A DNA stretch of 9,483 nucleotides from Candidatus Bathyarchaeota archaeon (GTDB taxonomy: Archaea > Thermoproteota > Bathyarchaeia > 40CM-2-53-6). The translations under genes and the position numbers were made by a program. Within the stretch, counting starts at the first letter, position 1. Each line of letters opens with the position of its first letter. Under the pieces are notes generated by a model. The model searched no databases. It had not been told where the DNA came from and saw only the letters and a program-made list of their open reading frames with translations. Of the stretch, positions 1 to 6,092 are shown in pieces. The stretch is from the NCBI GenBank assembly GCA_005882905.1, contig VBBG01000030.1:1-9483 (forward strand). The letters are read 5' to 3'.

Positions 1-2
1 TA

Positions 3-401
3 TCTGCTGCCCTCATAGCCACCGGATCATCCCTGCTCGTCGGAATTTCTCCCCAAGGAGACTATCTCGGAATACTGCCTGGCATGATTCTCTGGTCTCT
101 GGGTGCGAGCATCGGTTTCCCAGCGATTAACGTGGCCGCTATTGCGGGCACCAAACACGGAGAAGAAGGCTTGGCCTCAGGGCTAATCACCACTTCTACT
201 CGACTGGGCTTTCCTCTAGGCTTGGCAGTACTCTTGACAATAGCAGGCGCAACAGACCCCGCACCTGACGCCGCCGGAGTTGTTACTGGGTTCCGTTACG
301 CTATTGCTGCAGCAGCACTCCTAGGCGTCCTCGGAGTATTGGTCGCGCTCCGCATAAAGGAGCCTCTAAAAACATACGGCAATTTCCCAGGACCCCAATA
401 G
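3..401 (+). CDS. MFS transporter, DHA2-like, C-terminal part (5' end outside the window)
   Basis: The open frame runs from the window edge to a TAG at 399-401 and gives 132 residues, so the start and most of the protein lie upstream. The visible part is hydrophobic, with about three membrane segments. The stretch around EEGLASGLITTSTRLG followed by GLAVLLTIAG matches the conserved late-helix region of 14-helix drug:proton antiporters (EmrB/QacA, DHA2), where an acidic residue and 'GLASGL.NTSRQ.GGALG' are typical. The last helix (about residues 98-118) ends in a short basic tail. This family exports small toxic compounds across the cytoplasmic membrane using the proton gradient; the substrate cannot be told from this fragment. 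A broken DHFR-like gene follows at once on the same strand. I am confident of MFS membership and fairly sure of the DHA2 class. Confidence 0.85.
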   Translation, partial: SAALIATGSSLLVGISPQGDYLGILPGMILWSLGASIGFPAINVAAIAGTKHGEEGLASGLITTSTRLGFPLGLAVLLTIAGATDPAPDAAGVVTGFRYAIAAAALLGVLGVLVALRIKEPLKTYGNFPGPQ

Positions 402-419
402 GACTGGGAGAAGACGTCT

Positions 420-709
420 CTGAGAAGAATAATCGCTTCAGAAATGGTACCACTGGATGGCTTCTTTGCGGGACCAAGGGAGAGTTTGACTGGCCTCTCG
501 TCGATGACGGATTCATGGAATTCGTAACCCTTCAAAAAAACCCGGAACTGAGTCAACTATTCCGCAACGCATCTTCAACCCGCCCCTCGACCCTTCTCAT
601 GCGAAGAGCAGGCGAGTACGTGTGGCATCCTAGATCGATTTGGCTGCGCGGCGTCCGGGCGTATTCCACCCGGTTCCTCTCCGATGCTTTCGGGCGACTA
701 CTGGGCTAG
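420..709 (+). pseudogene. Dihydrofolate-reductase-like (RibD C-terminal fold) gene remnant, frameshifted and truncated
   Basis: Two reading frames together spell the N-terminus of a DHFR-like family protein. Frame one (420-478) reads LRRIIASEMVPLDGFFAGP, like the family's 'RKIIVS..VSLDG...GP'. The match then jumps to another frame at 479, giving GEFDWPLVDDGFMEF, the usual 'GE.DW...DDEF'. One missing base near 477-479 explains the jump. Further on, TLLMRRAGEYVW (about 590-625) weakly resembles the 'TLLFGR.TYE' motif. The frame stops at 707-709, about 95 codons in, whereas the family is usually about 180 residues, and the end overlaps the antisense end of the oxidoreductase beta gene. No ATG, GTG or TTG start sits before the first motif. 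Intact relatives are NADPH-dependent reductases, mostly of unknown substrate. The N-terminal match is good and the distal part is uncertain. Confidence 0.6.
534..540 (-). terminator. Possible oligo-T terminator of the oxidoreductase operon
   Basis: On the minus strand a run of seven T follows a short GC-rich stretch (TTCCGGG), about 158 bases downstream of the beta-subunit stop. Archaeal transcription commonly ends at such T tracts without a hairpin. It is the only clear T run downstream of that operon in the window, but it lies inside the remnant of the opposite-strand gene, so this may be chance. Confidence 0.3.
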
Positions 710-1690
710 CACGAGTCTCTCGAAGAGGAGTTGTTTTGAGAGGCTTGCTAGGTTGACGGGTGATGTGCCGTCTGGCCTGGCGAGTTGTTGTCCTGACGGA
801 GGTACTTCTAGGTAGTTTGGTATCCGGGCCTTTATGCGGTCCCCGTATGTTGGGATGGTCTCGTTCTGGTAGAAGACGCCTATCGGGATTTTGTCTCCCC
901 ATTCTCTCGATTTTTCGATTATCTGTGACATTTTCTTCTCGACATCATCCTCGCTCATCATCGGAGTTATCCTTCCATCGTAGCCCGTGCCTTCCAGCTC
1001 GTACGGACGTGGTGTCGGCTTCTTTGTAGCCGGGTCTATCCGGTCCTCGCCACCGTACCATTCTTTTGTGTTGATGTCGTTGTATGTAGGGCATGGTTGG
1101 AGTATATCGACCAGGGCGAAGCCCTTGTGCGCCACCGCTTTCTTGACTGTCTCTTTGAGATGTTTCGTGTTGTATGCATAGGTTCTGGCTATGAAGGTGA
1201 AGCCTGAGGCCAGAGCGAGCATTATCGGATCGACGTTCGTGTTGATGTTCGGCATCGGCAGGGATTTTGTCTGCATCCCGAGATGAAGCGTCGGCGAGGC
1301 CTGTCCCTTAGTCAGGCCGTAGACGCCGTTGTCGTGTATGATGTATGTCATGTCTATGTTTCTTCTGCCGGCATGCACGAAGTGGCCTACTCCGATTCCA
1401 AGCCCGTCGCCGTCGCCTCCAATAGCGATAACCTCCAAATCCGGGTTTGCCAGCTTTGCGCCTTGGGCGAAGGGGAGGACCCTACCATGGAGCGTGTGGA
1501 CTCCGCTTGCGTTGGTGAAGTGTACGATCTTGCCCGAGCAGCCGATGCCTGAGAAGAGGACGAGCTTGTTGATATCAATCGGCAGTTCCGTTAGAGCCAT
1601 CTTCAGCCCGGCTTCTATTCCGAAGTCTCCGCATCCGGGGCACCAGTCGTTGTGGACGTCTGTTTTGAGGTCTGAGAGTTTAAGCACCAT
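698..1690 (-). CDS. 2-oxoacid:ferredoxin oxidoreductase, beta subunit
   Basis: This is the thiamine-diphosphate and iron-sulfur subunit of an enzyme that decarboxylates 2-oxoacids (pyruvate, 2-oxoglutarate and similar) to acyl-CoA and passes two electrons to ferredoxin in the cytoplasm. The 330 residues carry WCPGCGD with Cys17 and Cys20, GIGCSGK with Cys51, and QPCPTYN with Cys200. This is the four-cysteine spacing expected for the single [4Fe-4S] cluster of Sulfolobus-type enzymes. The cofactor-binding motif starts at GGDGDG (91-96) and continues to DNGVYGLTKGQ (120-130). The C-terminal third is the usual beta-subunit extension. Its ATG lies inside the end of the alpha gene with an 11-base overlap, so the two are translationally coupled and made together. 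No delta (ferredoxin-domain) subunit is nearby, as expected for this two-subunit class. Substrate preference cannot be read from the sequence. Confidence 0.95.
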   Translation of the reverse strand: MVLKLSDLKTDVHNDWCPGCGDFGIEAGLKMALTELPIDINKLVLFSGIGCSGKIVHFTNASGVHTLHGRVLPFAQGAKLANPDLEVIAIGGDGDGLGIGVGHFVHAGRRNIDMTYIIHDNGVYGLTKGQASPTLHLGMQTKSLPMPNINTNVDPIMLALASGFTFIARTYAYNTKHLKETVKKAVAHKGFALVDILQPCPTYNDINTKEWYGGEDRIDPATKKPTPRPYELEGTGYDGRITPMMSEDDVEKKMSQIIEKSREWGDKIPIGVFYQNETIPTYGDRIKARIPNYLEVPPSGQQLARPDGTSPVNLASLSKQLLFERLVLAQ

Positions 1691-3608
1691 GAGTCAACAT
1701 TACCCTCTTGTTCTGTGACGGGTTGGAGATTATCTGTTTGACTCCTTGGTAGATCTCGTCTTGGGACATTGGTCTGCCGTTGAACTTGACTATCTTGTTT
1801 TTGATATCGATCATCGTCTTCTCAGCGATTACAGCGGCCATCTGGCCGGAATAGTTTTGTTCGATATCGATCGCGAGCTTTGCTCCTGCCAGTTTTTCCC
1901 GGACGCTCTCGGTCGGGAAGGGGCTTGCCAGTCGTATCTGTAAGAACTCGACGCCGATTCCCTCCTTCTCGAGCATCCGGATAGCATCCAAGATAGGTCC
2001 CTTGGTGGACCCCCAGCTTACAAGAGTAACGTCAGCCTGTTTCTTGCTAGAGCGGAAGAAGTTGAACTTCTCTTCCTCCGGAATCTCATGGGCCGCCGTC
2101 TCTAGCTTTGTCATTCTCTTTGTCATCATCTTTATTCTATTATCCGGGTCCTCCTCGATGTGTCCAATCGTATCGTGTTCGTCTCCACTGTTCCAGAAAC
2201 GATATCCGGGCATCCCCAGCACGGCTCTTGGTGAGACACCGTCGTCAGAGAACGCGAACCGATGATATTCCCCCTTACCCTCTGATTGGTGGCCGTCGTT
2301 GATCAGTTTTCCTCTCTGGATCGGAACCATATCCGAGCGGAGCTGAGGAATCGTCGCGCTGCTATTGGCGAGTGACTTGTCGATGAGATGTATGGCCGGC
2401 ATCTGGTATCGCTCTGCATAGTTGAAGATCCTGATCGCGTCGTAGAAGCATTCCTCGAGGTCGCCAGAGCATAGGACGATTCGAGGGAATTCGCCGTGGG
2501 AGGCGCTCAATACGAATTTCAGGTCTCCCTGCTCATGACGAGTCGGCTGTCCGGTTGATGGGCCGCCACGGGAGTATTGTGTTATAACGACCGGAACTTC
2601 GTTTATACCCGCCCATCCGAGACCCTCAACCATCAGCGAGAAACCGGGCCCGGAGGTCGATGTTGCCGCCCGGACGCCCGTCAGAGCTGCGCCGGTGGCC
2701 ATCGTGATCGCCGCTATCTCATCCTCTGTCTGCGTAACGAGAATTGATCCCTTCTTTCCCGGCTCGCCACCGTCGGATAGGTCGAAGTTTTCATGAGATT
2801 CGATAAACTCGCTCTCGTCGGCTGCTGGAGTGATGGGGTAGTATGTCTGAACGCGACAGCCTCCCACTATCTTGCCGAGGGCTACTGCTTCATTCCCCAT
2901 CAGCAGCAGTCTAGATTGGTTTTGGACTGGTTTGACCTGGTAGGGGAAAGGCTGTTTTGTCAGGCCTTTCGCAGTGTCGTAAGCCATTCTGGCTCCGATC
3001 TCGTTCATCTCGATGACTTTCTTTTTTCCACCAAATGTCCGCTCTAGTGACTGGTCTAGGTAGTTGAGATCGAAACCGAGGAGGGCGAAAGAGGCTGAGA
3101 CTGAGAGGACGTTGATGATTCTGGAGACCTTGCTAAGTTGGTGTTCTCCTATCTGGGCCGCGGTCTTTGCAATGATGTCACTGTAGGGTATAGGGTAGAG
3201 GTTGACGTTTCTTCGCTTCGCCTCGTCCAGGATTCCAGCGACGGTAGCTGGTAGGCCTTGTTTTGCGAGTCTTGCCTTGATTCGAAGTACCGCTGGGGTC
3301 TCGATCGTATCGACTTTGTCGATCTCAACGGCGCTGAAACTGGGGTCGTAGAGTATTCCTCCTCCAGGGTTTACTTCGTCAGCGTGTCTGATCAGCGTCT
3401 CAGCGTCAAACGTTGCTAGAAGGTTCACGTTGTTTACGTGGGATCGGATTCTCTCGCTATTCACTCGGACCTCAAAATAGCTGTGCGGTCCCTTAATGCT
3501 CGAATAGTACTCTCGAAGCCCGAAGGTCCAGAGACCACCAATCGCGCAGGCTCCCGCGAAGATGTTTGCGGACGAGTCTACCCCGCTGCCCTGTGGGCCG
3601 CCTGTCAT
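1680..3608 (-). CDS. 2-oxoacid:ferredoxin oxidoreductase, fused gamma-alpha subunit
   Basis: This is the partner of the beta subunit just downstream. The 642 residues from the ATG at 3608 comprise a gamma domain (about 1-195; GGPQGSGVDSSANIF, then REYYSSIKGPHSYFEVRV) fused to an alpha domain (about 230-642). The alpha domain holds the YPITP motif at 257-261, which in this family contacts the 2-oxoacid, and TSGPGFSLMVEG and RGGPSTGQPT further on. Fused gamma-alpha with separate beta is the arrangement of Sulfolobus and many other archaea. The start is doubtful. Relatives as I recall them have several residues before the 'W-M-x-GG' strand, and the 14 codons before this ATG (ending NDLSW) look like that missing strand, yet contain no ATG, GTG, TTG or CTG before an in-frame TAA at 3651-3653. 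No good ribosome site precedes 3608. A cysteine-rich ORF lies in the same frame beyond the TAA. Confidence 0.95.
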   Translation of the reverse strand: MTGGPQGSGVDSSANIFAGACAIGGLWTFGLREYYSSIKGPHSYFEVRVNSERIRSHVNNVNLLATFDAETLIRHADEVNPGGGILYDPSFSAVEIDKVDTIETPAVLRIKARLAKQGLPATVAGILDEAKRRNVNLYPIPYSDIIAKTAAQIGEHQLSKVSRIINVLSVSASFALLGFDLNYLDQSLERTFGGKKKVIEMNEIGARMAYDTAKGLTKQPFPYQVKPVQNQSRLLLMGNEAVALGKIVGGCRVQTYYPITPAADESEFIESHENFDLSDGGEPGKKGSILVTQTEDEIAAITMATGAALTGVRAATSTSGPGFSLMVEGLGWAGINEVPVVITQYSRGGPSTGQPTRHEQGDLKFVLSASHGEFPRIVLCSGDLEECFYDAIRIFNYAERYQMPAIHLIDKSLANSSATIPQLRSDMVPIQRGKLINDGHQSEGKGEYHRFAFSDDGVSPRAVLGMPGYRFWNSGDEHDTIGHIEEDPDNRIKMMTKRMTKLETAAHEIPEEEKFNFFRSSKKQADVTLVSWGSTKGPILDAIRMLEKEGIGVEFLQIRLASPFPTESVREKLAGAKLAIDIEQNYSGQMAAVIAEKTMIDIKNKIVKFNGRPMSQDEIYQGVKQIISNPSQNKRVMLTHGA

Positions 3609-3650
3609 CCAGGATAGGTCGTTGACCTTTGCCGGTACGTTGCTCGTCGA

Positions 3651-3788
3651 TTAGCCCCCGGTCGCCCTTCCATGTCCGACAGCGCATTCACAATCGCTGG
3701 TCTCGCTGCAGTATGGACAGGCGCACTCGCAGCCGTCTATCGGGGACTCACAGTTCGGACACATGTACTGTTCTATCTGGTCCAGCAC
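3651..3788 (-). CDS. Small cysteine-rich protein with two CPxC...CEC metal-binding modules
   Basis: A 45-codon ORF runs from GTG at 3788 (alternative ATG at 3764, 37 codons) to TAA at 3651-3653. With the GTG start it has eight cysteines: 10, 13, 20, 22, 24, 27, 33 and 35. They form two tandem units, CPNC-x6-CEC-A and CPYC-x5-CEC-A, after a short N-terminal stretch (LDQIEQYM), with a Gly-rich tail containing one His. Each unit has four thiols, enough for one zinc or possibly an iron-sulfur site; I infer zinc from the CPxC knuckles, and nothing shows function directly. I do not recognise the family. It lies just upstream of the oxidoreductase alpha gene, on the same strand and in the same frame, so it is either a co-transcribed small protein or the N-terminal domain of alpha separated by a stop codon. 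A T-rich box near 3801-3807 would place transcription start near 3778, which favours the ATG. Confidence 0.6.
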   Translation of the reverse strand: MLDQIEQYMCPNCESPIDGCECACPYCSETSDCECAVGHGRATGG

Positions 3789-3800
3789 AAGAATCCCATA

Positions 3801-3807
3801 CTAAAAA
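3801..3807 (-). promoter_or_regulatory. Possible TATA box for the oxidoreductase operon
   Basis: The minus strand reads CTTTTTAG here, a passable archaeal TATA element upstream of the cysteine-rich ORF and the alpha gene. A transcript starting about 25 bases downstream would begin near 3778, before the ATG at 3764. No clear BRE is visible and the GTG at 3788 would be left out, so the assignment is tentative. Confidence 0.3.
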
Positions 3808-3905
3808 GGTCTAGTCCTTCCAATAAGTCTTTACGAGGCATCAGTTTGATCTAGGACTCGCCTTGTAGCCCTCCTAGCTCTTCTGGCGAAAAGGAGGCCT
3901 CGGCT

Positions 3906-3911
3906 AAAAAA
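3906..3911 (-). terminator. Oligo-T terminator after the small acidic protein gene
   Basis: Six T on the minus strand begin 4 bases past the TAG stop at 3916-3918. A T tract directly after the last gene of a minus-strand operon is the usual archaeal terminator form. It separates the flavoprotein operon from the oxidoreductase operon. The stretch 3804-3905 beyond it holds no convincing gene. Confidence 0.5.
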
Positions 3912-3915
3912 TACT

Positions 3916-4158
3916 CTAGCTATCGGGTTGGTCTAGTTCTGCTTCGTCAGCTTCTTCTTGGAGCATAGAGAAGACGTCGTCGACTATCTCGAAGAGCAAT
4001 CGCGTCTCCTCATAGTCTTCTGGAAGGACAGGAGGGTCGACTTCGACTCTTCCATCCGTGTTTAGCCTGAATCTGGTCTTGAGCGTTGTTTCCGCGAGCT
4101 TCTTGTTAGCCCTCTCCCACCAAGAATCGGCTTCCTCAGCTGGCTTCAACGCGAACAC
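3916..4158 (-). CDS. Small acidic protein of unknown function, probable frameshift at its 5' end
   Basis: From GTG at 4158 the frame gives 80 residues with a WWERANKK patch, a central LNTDGRVEVDPPVLPEDYEET stretch that looks like a beta hairpin plus loop, and a Glu/Asp-rich C-terminal helix (LLFEIVDDVFSMLQEE). It is soluble, has no cysteines and belongs to no family I recognise. The frame continues upstream as sensible protein (FLVAIPIPDVSEVFAL) until a TGA. An ATG at 4210, 3 bases after the SUI1-like gene's stop, reads MKNKP in another frame. Removing one T from the TTTT at 4192-4195 joins the two into a 97-residue protein, MKNKPFLVAIPIPDV and onward. I think that longer form is the original gene and the GTG start is an artefact. 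It is the last gene of an operon with the SUI1-like and flavoprotein genes. Confidence 0.6.
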   Translation of the reverse strand: MFALKPAEEADSWWERANKKLAETTLKTRFRLNTDGRVEVDPPVLPEDYEETRLLFEIVDDVFSMLQEEADEAELDQPDS

Positions 4159-4213
4159 TTCACTAACGTCGGGTATCGGAATTGCGACAAGAAAAGGGTT
4201 TGTTCTTCATCCT

Positions 4214-4516
4214 TCAGATGACTTCGATGTTGTCTTCGCTGAACCCCATCTTGACCAGCTCAGCCATCGCCTTGTCTCGCAGATCTCCATGTAGGACGAT
4301 TCGTCTATCCTCTACATCTCCGCCTGTACCAAGGGTCTCCTTTAGCTGGCGTGCGAGTTCTCTCAGCCATGATTCATCCTTGGTAGGTCTGTGCGGCTCT
4401 ACGACCGTCACTTCTCTTCCCGAGTGGTGATGAGTCTCCCGCCTTATGACAAAGTGTTCTGATTCTCTGTCAATGTGTTTCAGGATATCCTCGAAGGTGA
4501 GATCTTCGCTGCTCAT
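4214..4516 (-). CDS. SUI1/aIF1-like translation factor paralogue
   Basis: The 100-residue protein has a SUI1 domain over about residues 33-100. GREVTVVE resembles 'GK.VTVIEG', LRELARQLKETLGTGGDVED resembles 'LKELAKELK.KLA.GGTVKD', and RRIVLHGDLRDKAMAELVKMGF resembles 'IELQGDHR.KV.ELLIKLGF'; it ends NIEVI, as family members do. Canonical members (eIF1, archaeal aIF1, bacterial YciH) bind the small ribosomal subunit and help control start-codon choice. Departures here are HGDL in place of the common QGDH, and a charged N-terminus (about 1-32) with a His triplet at 29-31. These suggest a divergent paralogue rather than the main aIF1, so its role is uncertain. A strong ribosome site (GGAGGG at 4523-4528) overlaps the stop of the upstream flavoprotein gene, with 6 bases before the ATG, so the two are co-transcribed. 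Confidence 0.8.
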   Translation of the reverse strand: MSSEDLTFEDILKHIDRESEHFVIRRETHHHSGREVTVVEPHRPTKDESWLRELARQLKETLGTGGDVEDRRIVLHGDLRDKAMAELVKMGFSEDNIEVI

Positions 4517-4522
4517 CCCATA

Positions 4523-4528
4523 CCCTCC
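4523..4528 (-). promoter_or_regulatory. Ribosome binding site GGAGGG for the SUI1-like gene
   Basis: On the minus strand GGAGGG lies 6 bases before the ATG at 4516 and shares its first base with the TAG stop of the upstream flavoprotein gene. It fixes the start and indicates translation inside an operon, unlike the probable leaderless first gene. Confidence 0.7.
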
Positions 4529-5964
4529 TATGCCTCAACCATCTGTTGTGAGTGTTCGGTCATGTGATGGTAGTGTTCGGGTGGCATGAGGGACTGGAAT
4601 GCCCTGTCAACAACCTCGTTCAGTGCCGGGTGGATGTGCATCATGTCCCTTATCGGGCGATAACTCTGTTCAGGCGTGTACATTAATGGGATTATCTCGT
4701 GTATTAGCGTCGAGGCCTCAGGCCCGATAATGTGGGCACCGAGGATTCTCTCGGTTTCGGCTTCCACGATCACCTTAACGAAATAGTCCTTGACGTTCAG
4801 TGCCTCTCCCTTAGCCGTGTCCTCGTACTTGTGATGACCGATGAGCACTTTGTCAGCTCCGTACTTGGCTATCGCTTCCTGCTCTTTCATCCCGACCCCT
4901 GCAACCTCGGGATATGTGAATATGGCGTGGGGGACTGCGTGGTAGTCCACCTTCACTTTTCTCTTGAGTATGGCGTTGTAGTAGACTATAGCCGATTCGT
5001 AGTTTGCGACGTGTTTAAACAGAAACTTGCCATCAGCGTCTCCTAGCGCCCATATGCCCTGCTGGGAGGTCTCGAGATACTCGTTGACCGCAATCCAGCC
5101 CTCCGGTGTCGTCTTTATCCCCGCTTTCTCTGGATGAAGAATGTCTGTTATCGGTCCTCTTCCACTGGCGATCATGATCTCTTGTGCGGTGACCGTCACA
5201 GTCTTTCCGGTCTTCCGGTCCAGAGCAACGAGCTCCTTGAGGCCCGACGATGTCCCTTTCACCTCTTTCACTTCATGGTTGGTGATGATGTTGATGTGCC
5301 TGCCCAACACTTTCTTTGCAAGTTCAGAGACCTCCGGCTCTTCGTCCGGGACAAATCGGGGGTTCCGTCCTATGATCGTGACCTTGGACCCCATGCACGC
5401 GAAGAAGTGGCCGAATTCTGCCGCGATGTATCCGCCTCCCACGATAGCGATGCTCTCCGGCAATTGTTTCATTTCGAAGGCTGAATCGCTAGTGTGGTAG
5501 CTGACCTTGTCGAGACCCTTGATCGGAGGTATGGTCGTCTTCGAGCCGATGCAGAGGAATATCATCCTCGACTTGATCTCATTGCCGCTGACCTTCATAG
5601 TGTATGGTGCTGTGAATTCTGCTGGCGCGTGATAGTAGTCGATGTTTTTGGAACTGGATAGCCCTTCCCTGATCTGATCGATGTCTGTGTTGATGAGCTT
5701 CTTCATTCTCTCCATTACGAATTCGAAGCTAATCTTCCTGATCTGGGTATCAATGCCCAAGTCCCGAGCCTCCTCGATCTTCCGAACCAGTTCCGCGGGG
5801 TAGAGTAGAATCTTGGACGGTATGCAGCCCCGGGTAAGGCAGATGCCTCCAGGCTCGTCTTTATCGATGACCGCGATGCGAATGTTAGGATTCTCCTGAA
5901 TCATTGGATCGACAATATTCATCGCCGATCCGGACCCAATAATGATAAGGTCGTACTCTTTCAT
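4528..5964 (-). CDS. lpd: Dihydrolipoamide-dehydrogenase-like FAD/NAD disulfide oxidoreductase
   Basis: A class I pyridine nucleotide-disulfide oxidoreductase of 478 residues from the ATG at 5964. In order: an N-terminal FAD-binding strand-turn (LIIIGSGSAM, 6-15); the redox pair in GGICLTRGCIPSK (Cys42 and Cys47); the NAD-binding GGGYIAAEFG (176-185); the second FAD motif GIWALGDADG (303-312); and a dimerisation domain with HIHPALNE, where His445 and Glu450 fit the active-site base pair contributed across the dimer. Family enzymes reoxidise dihydrolipoamide with NAD+, or act on mercury or other disulfides; the HPALNE in place of HPTLSE and the His-rich tail leave room for another substrate. 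No lipoyl E2 or E1 genes are nearby. The frame is open upstream to 6015, but residues before this ATG look non-homologous and a TATA-like box sits at the right distance for a leaderless message. Confidence 0.85.
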   Translation of the reverse strand: MKEYDLIIIGSGSAMNIVDPMIQENPNIRIAVIDKDEPGGICLTRGCIPSKILLYPAELVRKIEEARDLGIDTQIRKISFEFVMERMKKLINTDIDQIREGLSSSKNIDYYHAPAEFTAPYTMKVSGNEIKSRMIFLCIGSKTTIPPIKGLDKVSYHTSDSAFEMKQLPESIAIVGGGYIAAEFGHFFACMGSKVTIIGRNPRFVPDEEPEVSELAKKVLGRHINIITNHEVKEVKGTSSGLKELVALDRKTGKTVTVTAQEIMIASGRGPITDILHPEKAGIKTTPEGWIAVNEYLETSQQGIWALGDADGKFLFKHVANYESAIVYYNAILKRKVKVDYHAVPHAIFTYPEVAGVGMKEQEAIAKYGADKVLIGHHKYEDTAKGEALNVKDYFVKVIVEAETERILGAHIIGPEASTLIHEIIPLMYTPEQSYRPIRDMMHIHPALNEVVDRAFQSLMPPEHYHHMTEHSQQMVEA

Positions 5965-5989
5965 GCAAGTCGAAATAGTTTGGATGCAG

Positions 5990-5993
5990 ATAA
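5990..5993 (-). promoter_or_regulatory. Possible TATA element of the flavoprotein operon
   Basis: The minus strand has TTAT, within GCTTATCT, 26-29 bases before the ATG at 5964. This is the archaeal TATA position for a message that starts at or next to the start codon. No ribosome site precedes that ATG, which agrees with a leaderless first gene and favours 5964 over the in-frame ATG at 6015. Confidence 0.4.
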
Positions 5994-6092
5994 GCATGTG
6001 GAGAAGTGTCTGCACAACTCTCCGGTTAGCAGATGCCCCAGTCGCAGGCTAAGTTATGAGCAGACCAGAACAGACATGCTTGCGTAGCGGAA

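Noticed and set aside
698..3608. Several plus-strand open frames of 60-130 codons opposite the oxidoreductase genes
   Set aside because: They mirror the codon pattern of the confident minus-strand genes, have unusual Ser/Leu/Arg-rich composition and match no family.
3773..3841. A 22-codon minus-strand ORF (MPRKDLLEG...) starting at 3841 just upstream of the cysteine-rich ORF
   Set aside because: It is very short, is in a different frame and stops inside the cysteine-rich ORF. It could be the true N-terminus if a frameshift existed, but nothing shows this.
5965..6015. Longer start for the flavoprotein at the ATG at 6015
   Set aside because: The added 17 residues do not resemble the family N-terminus, no ribosome site precedes that ATG, and the TATA-like box would fall inside the coding region.
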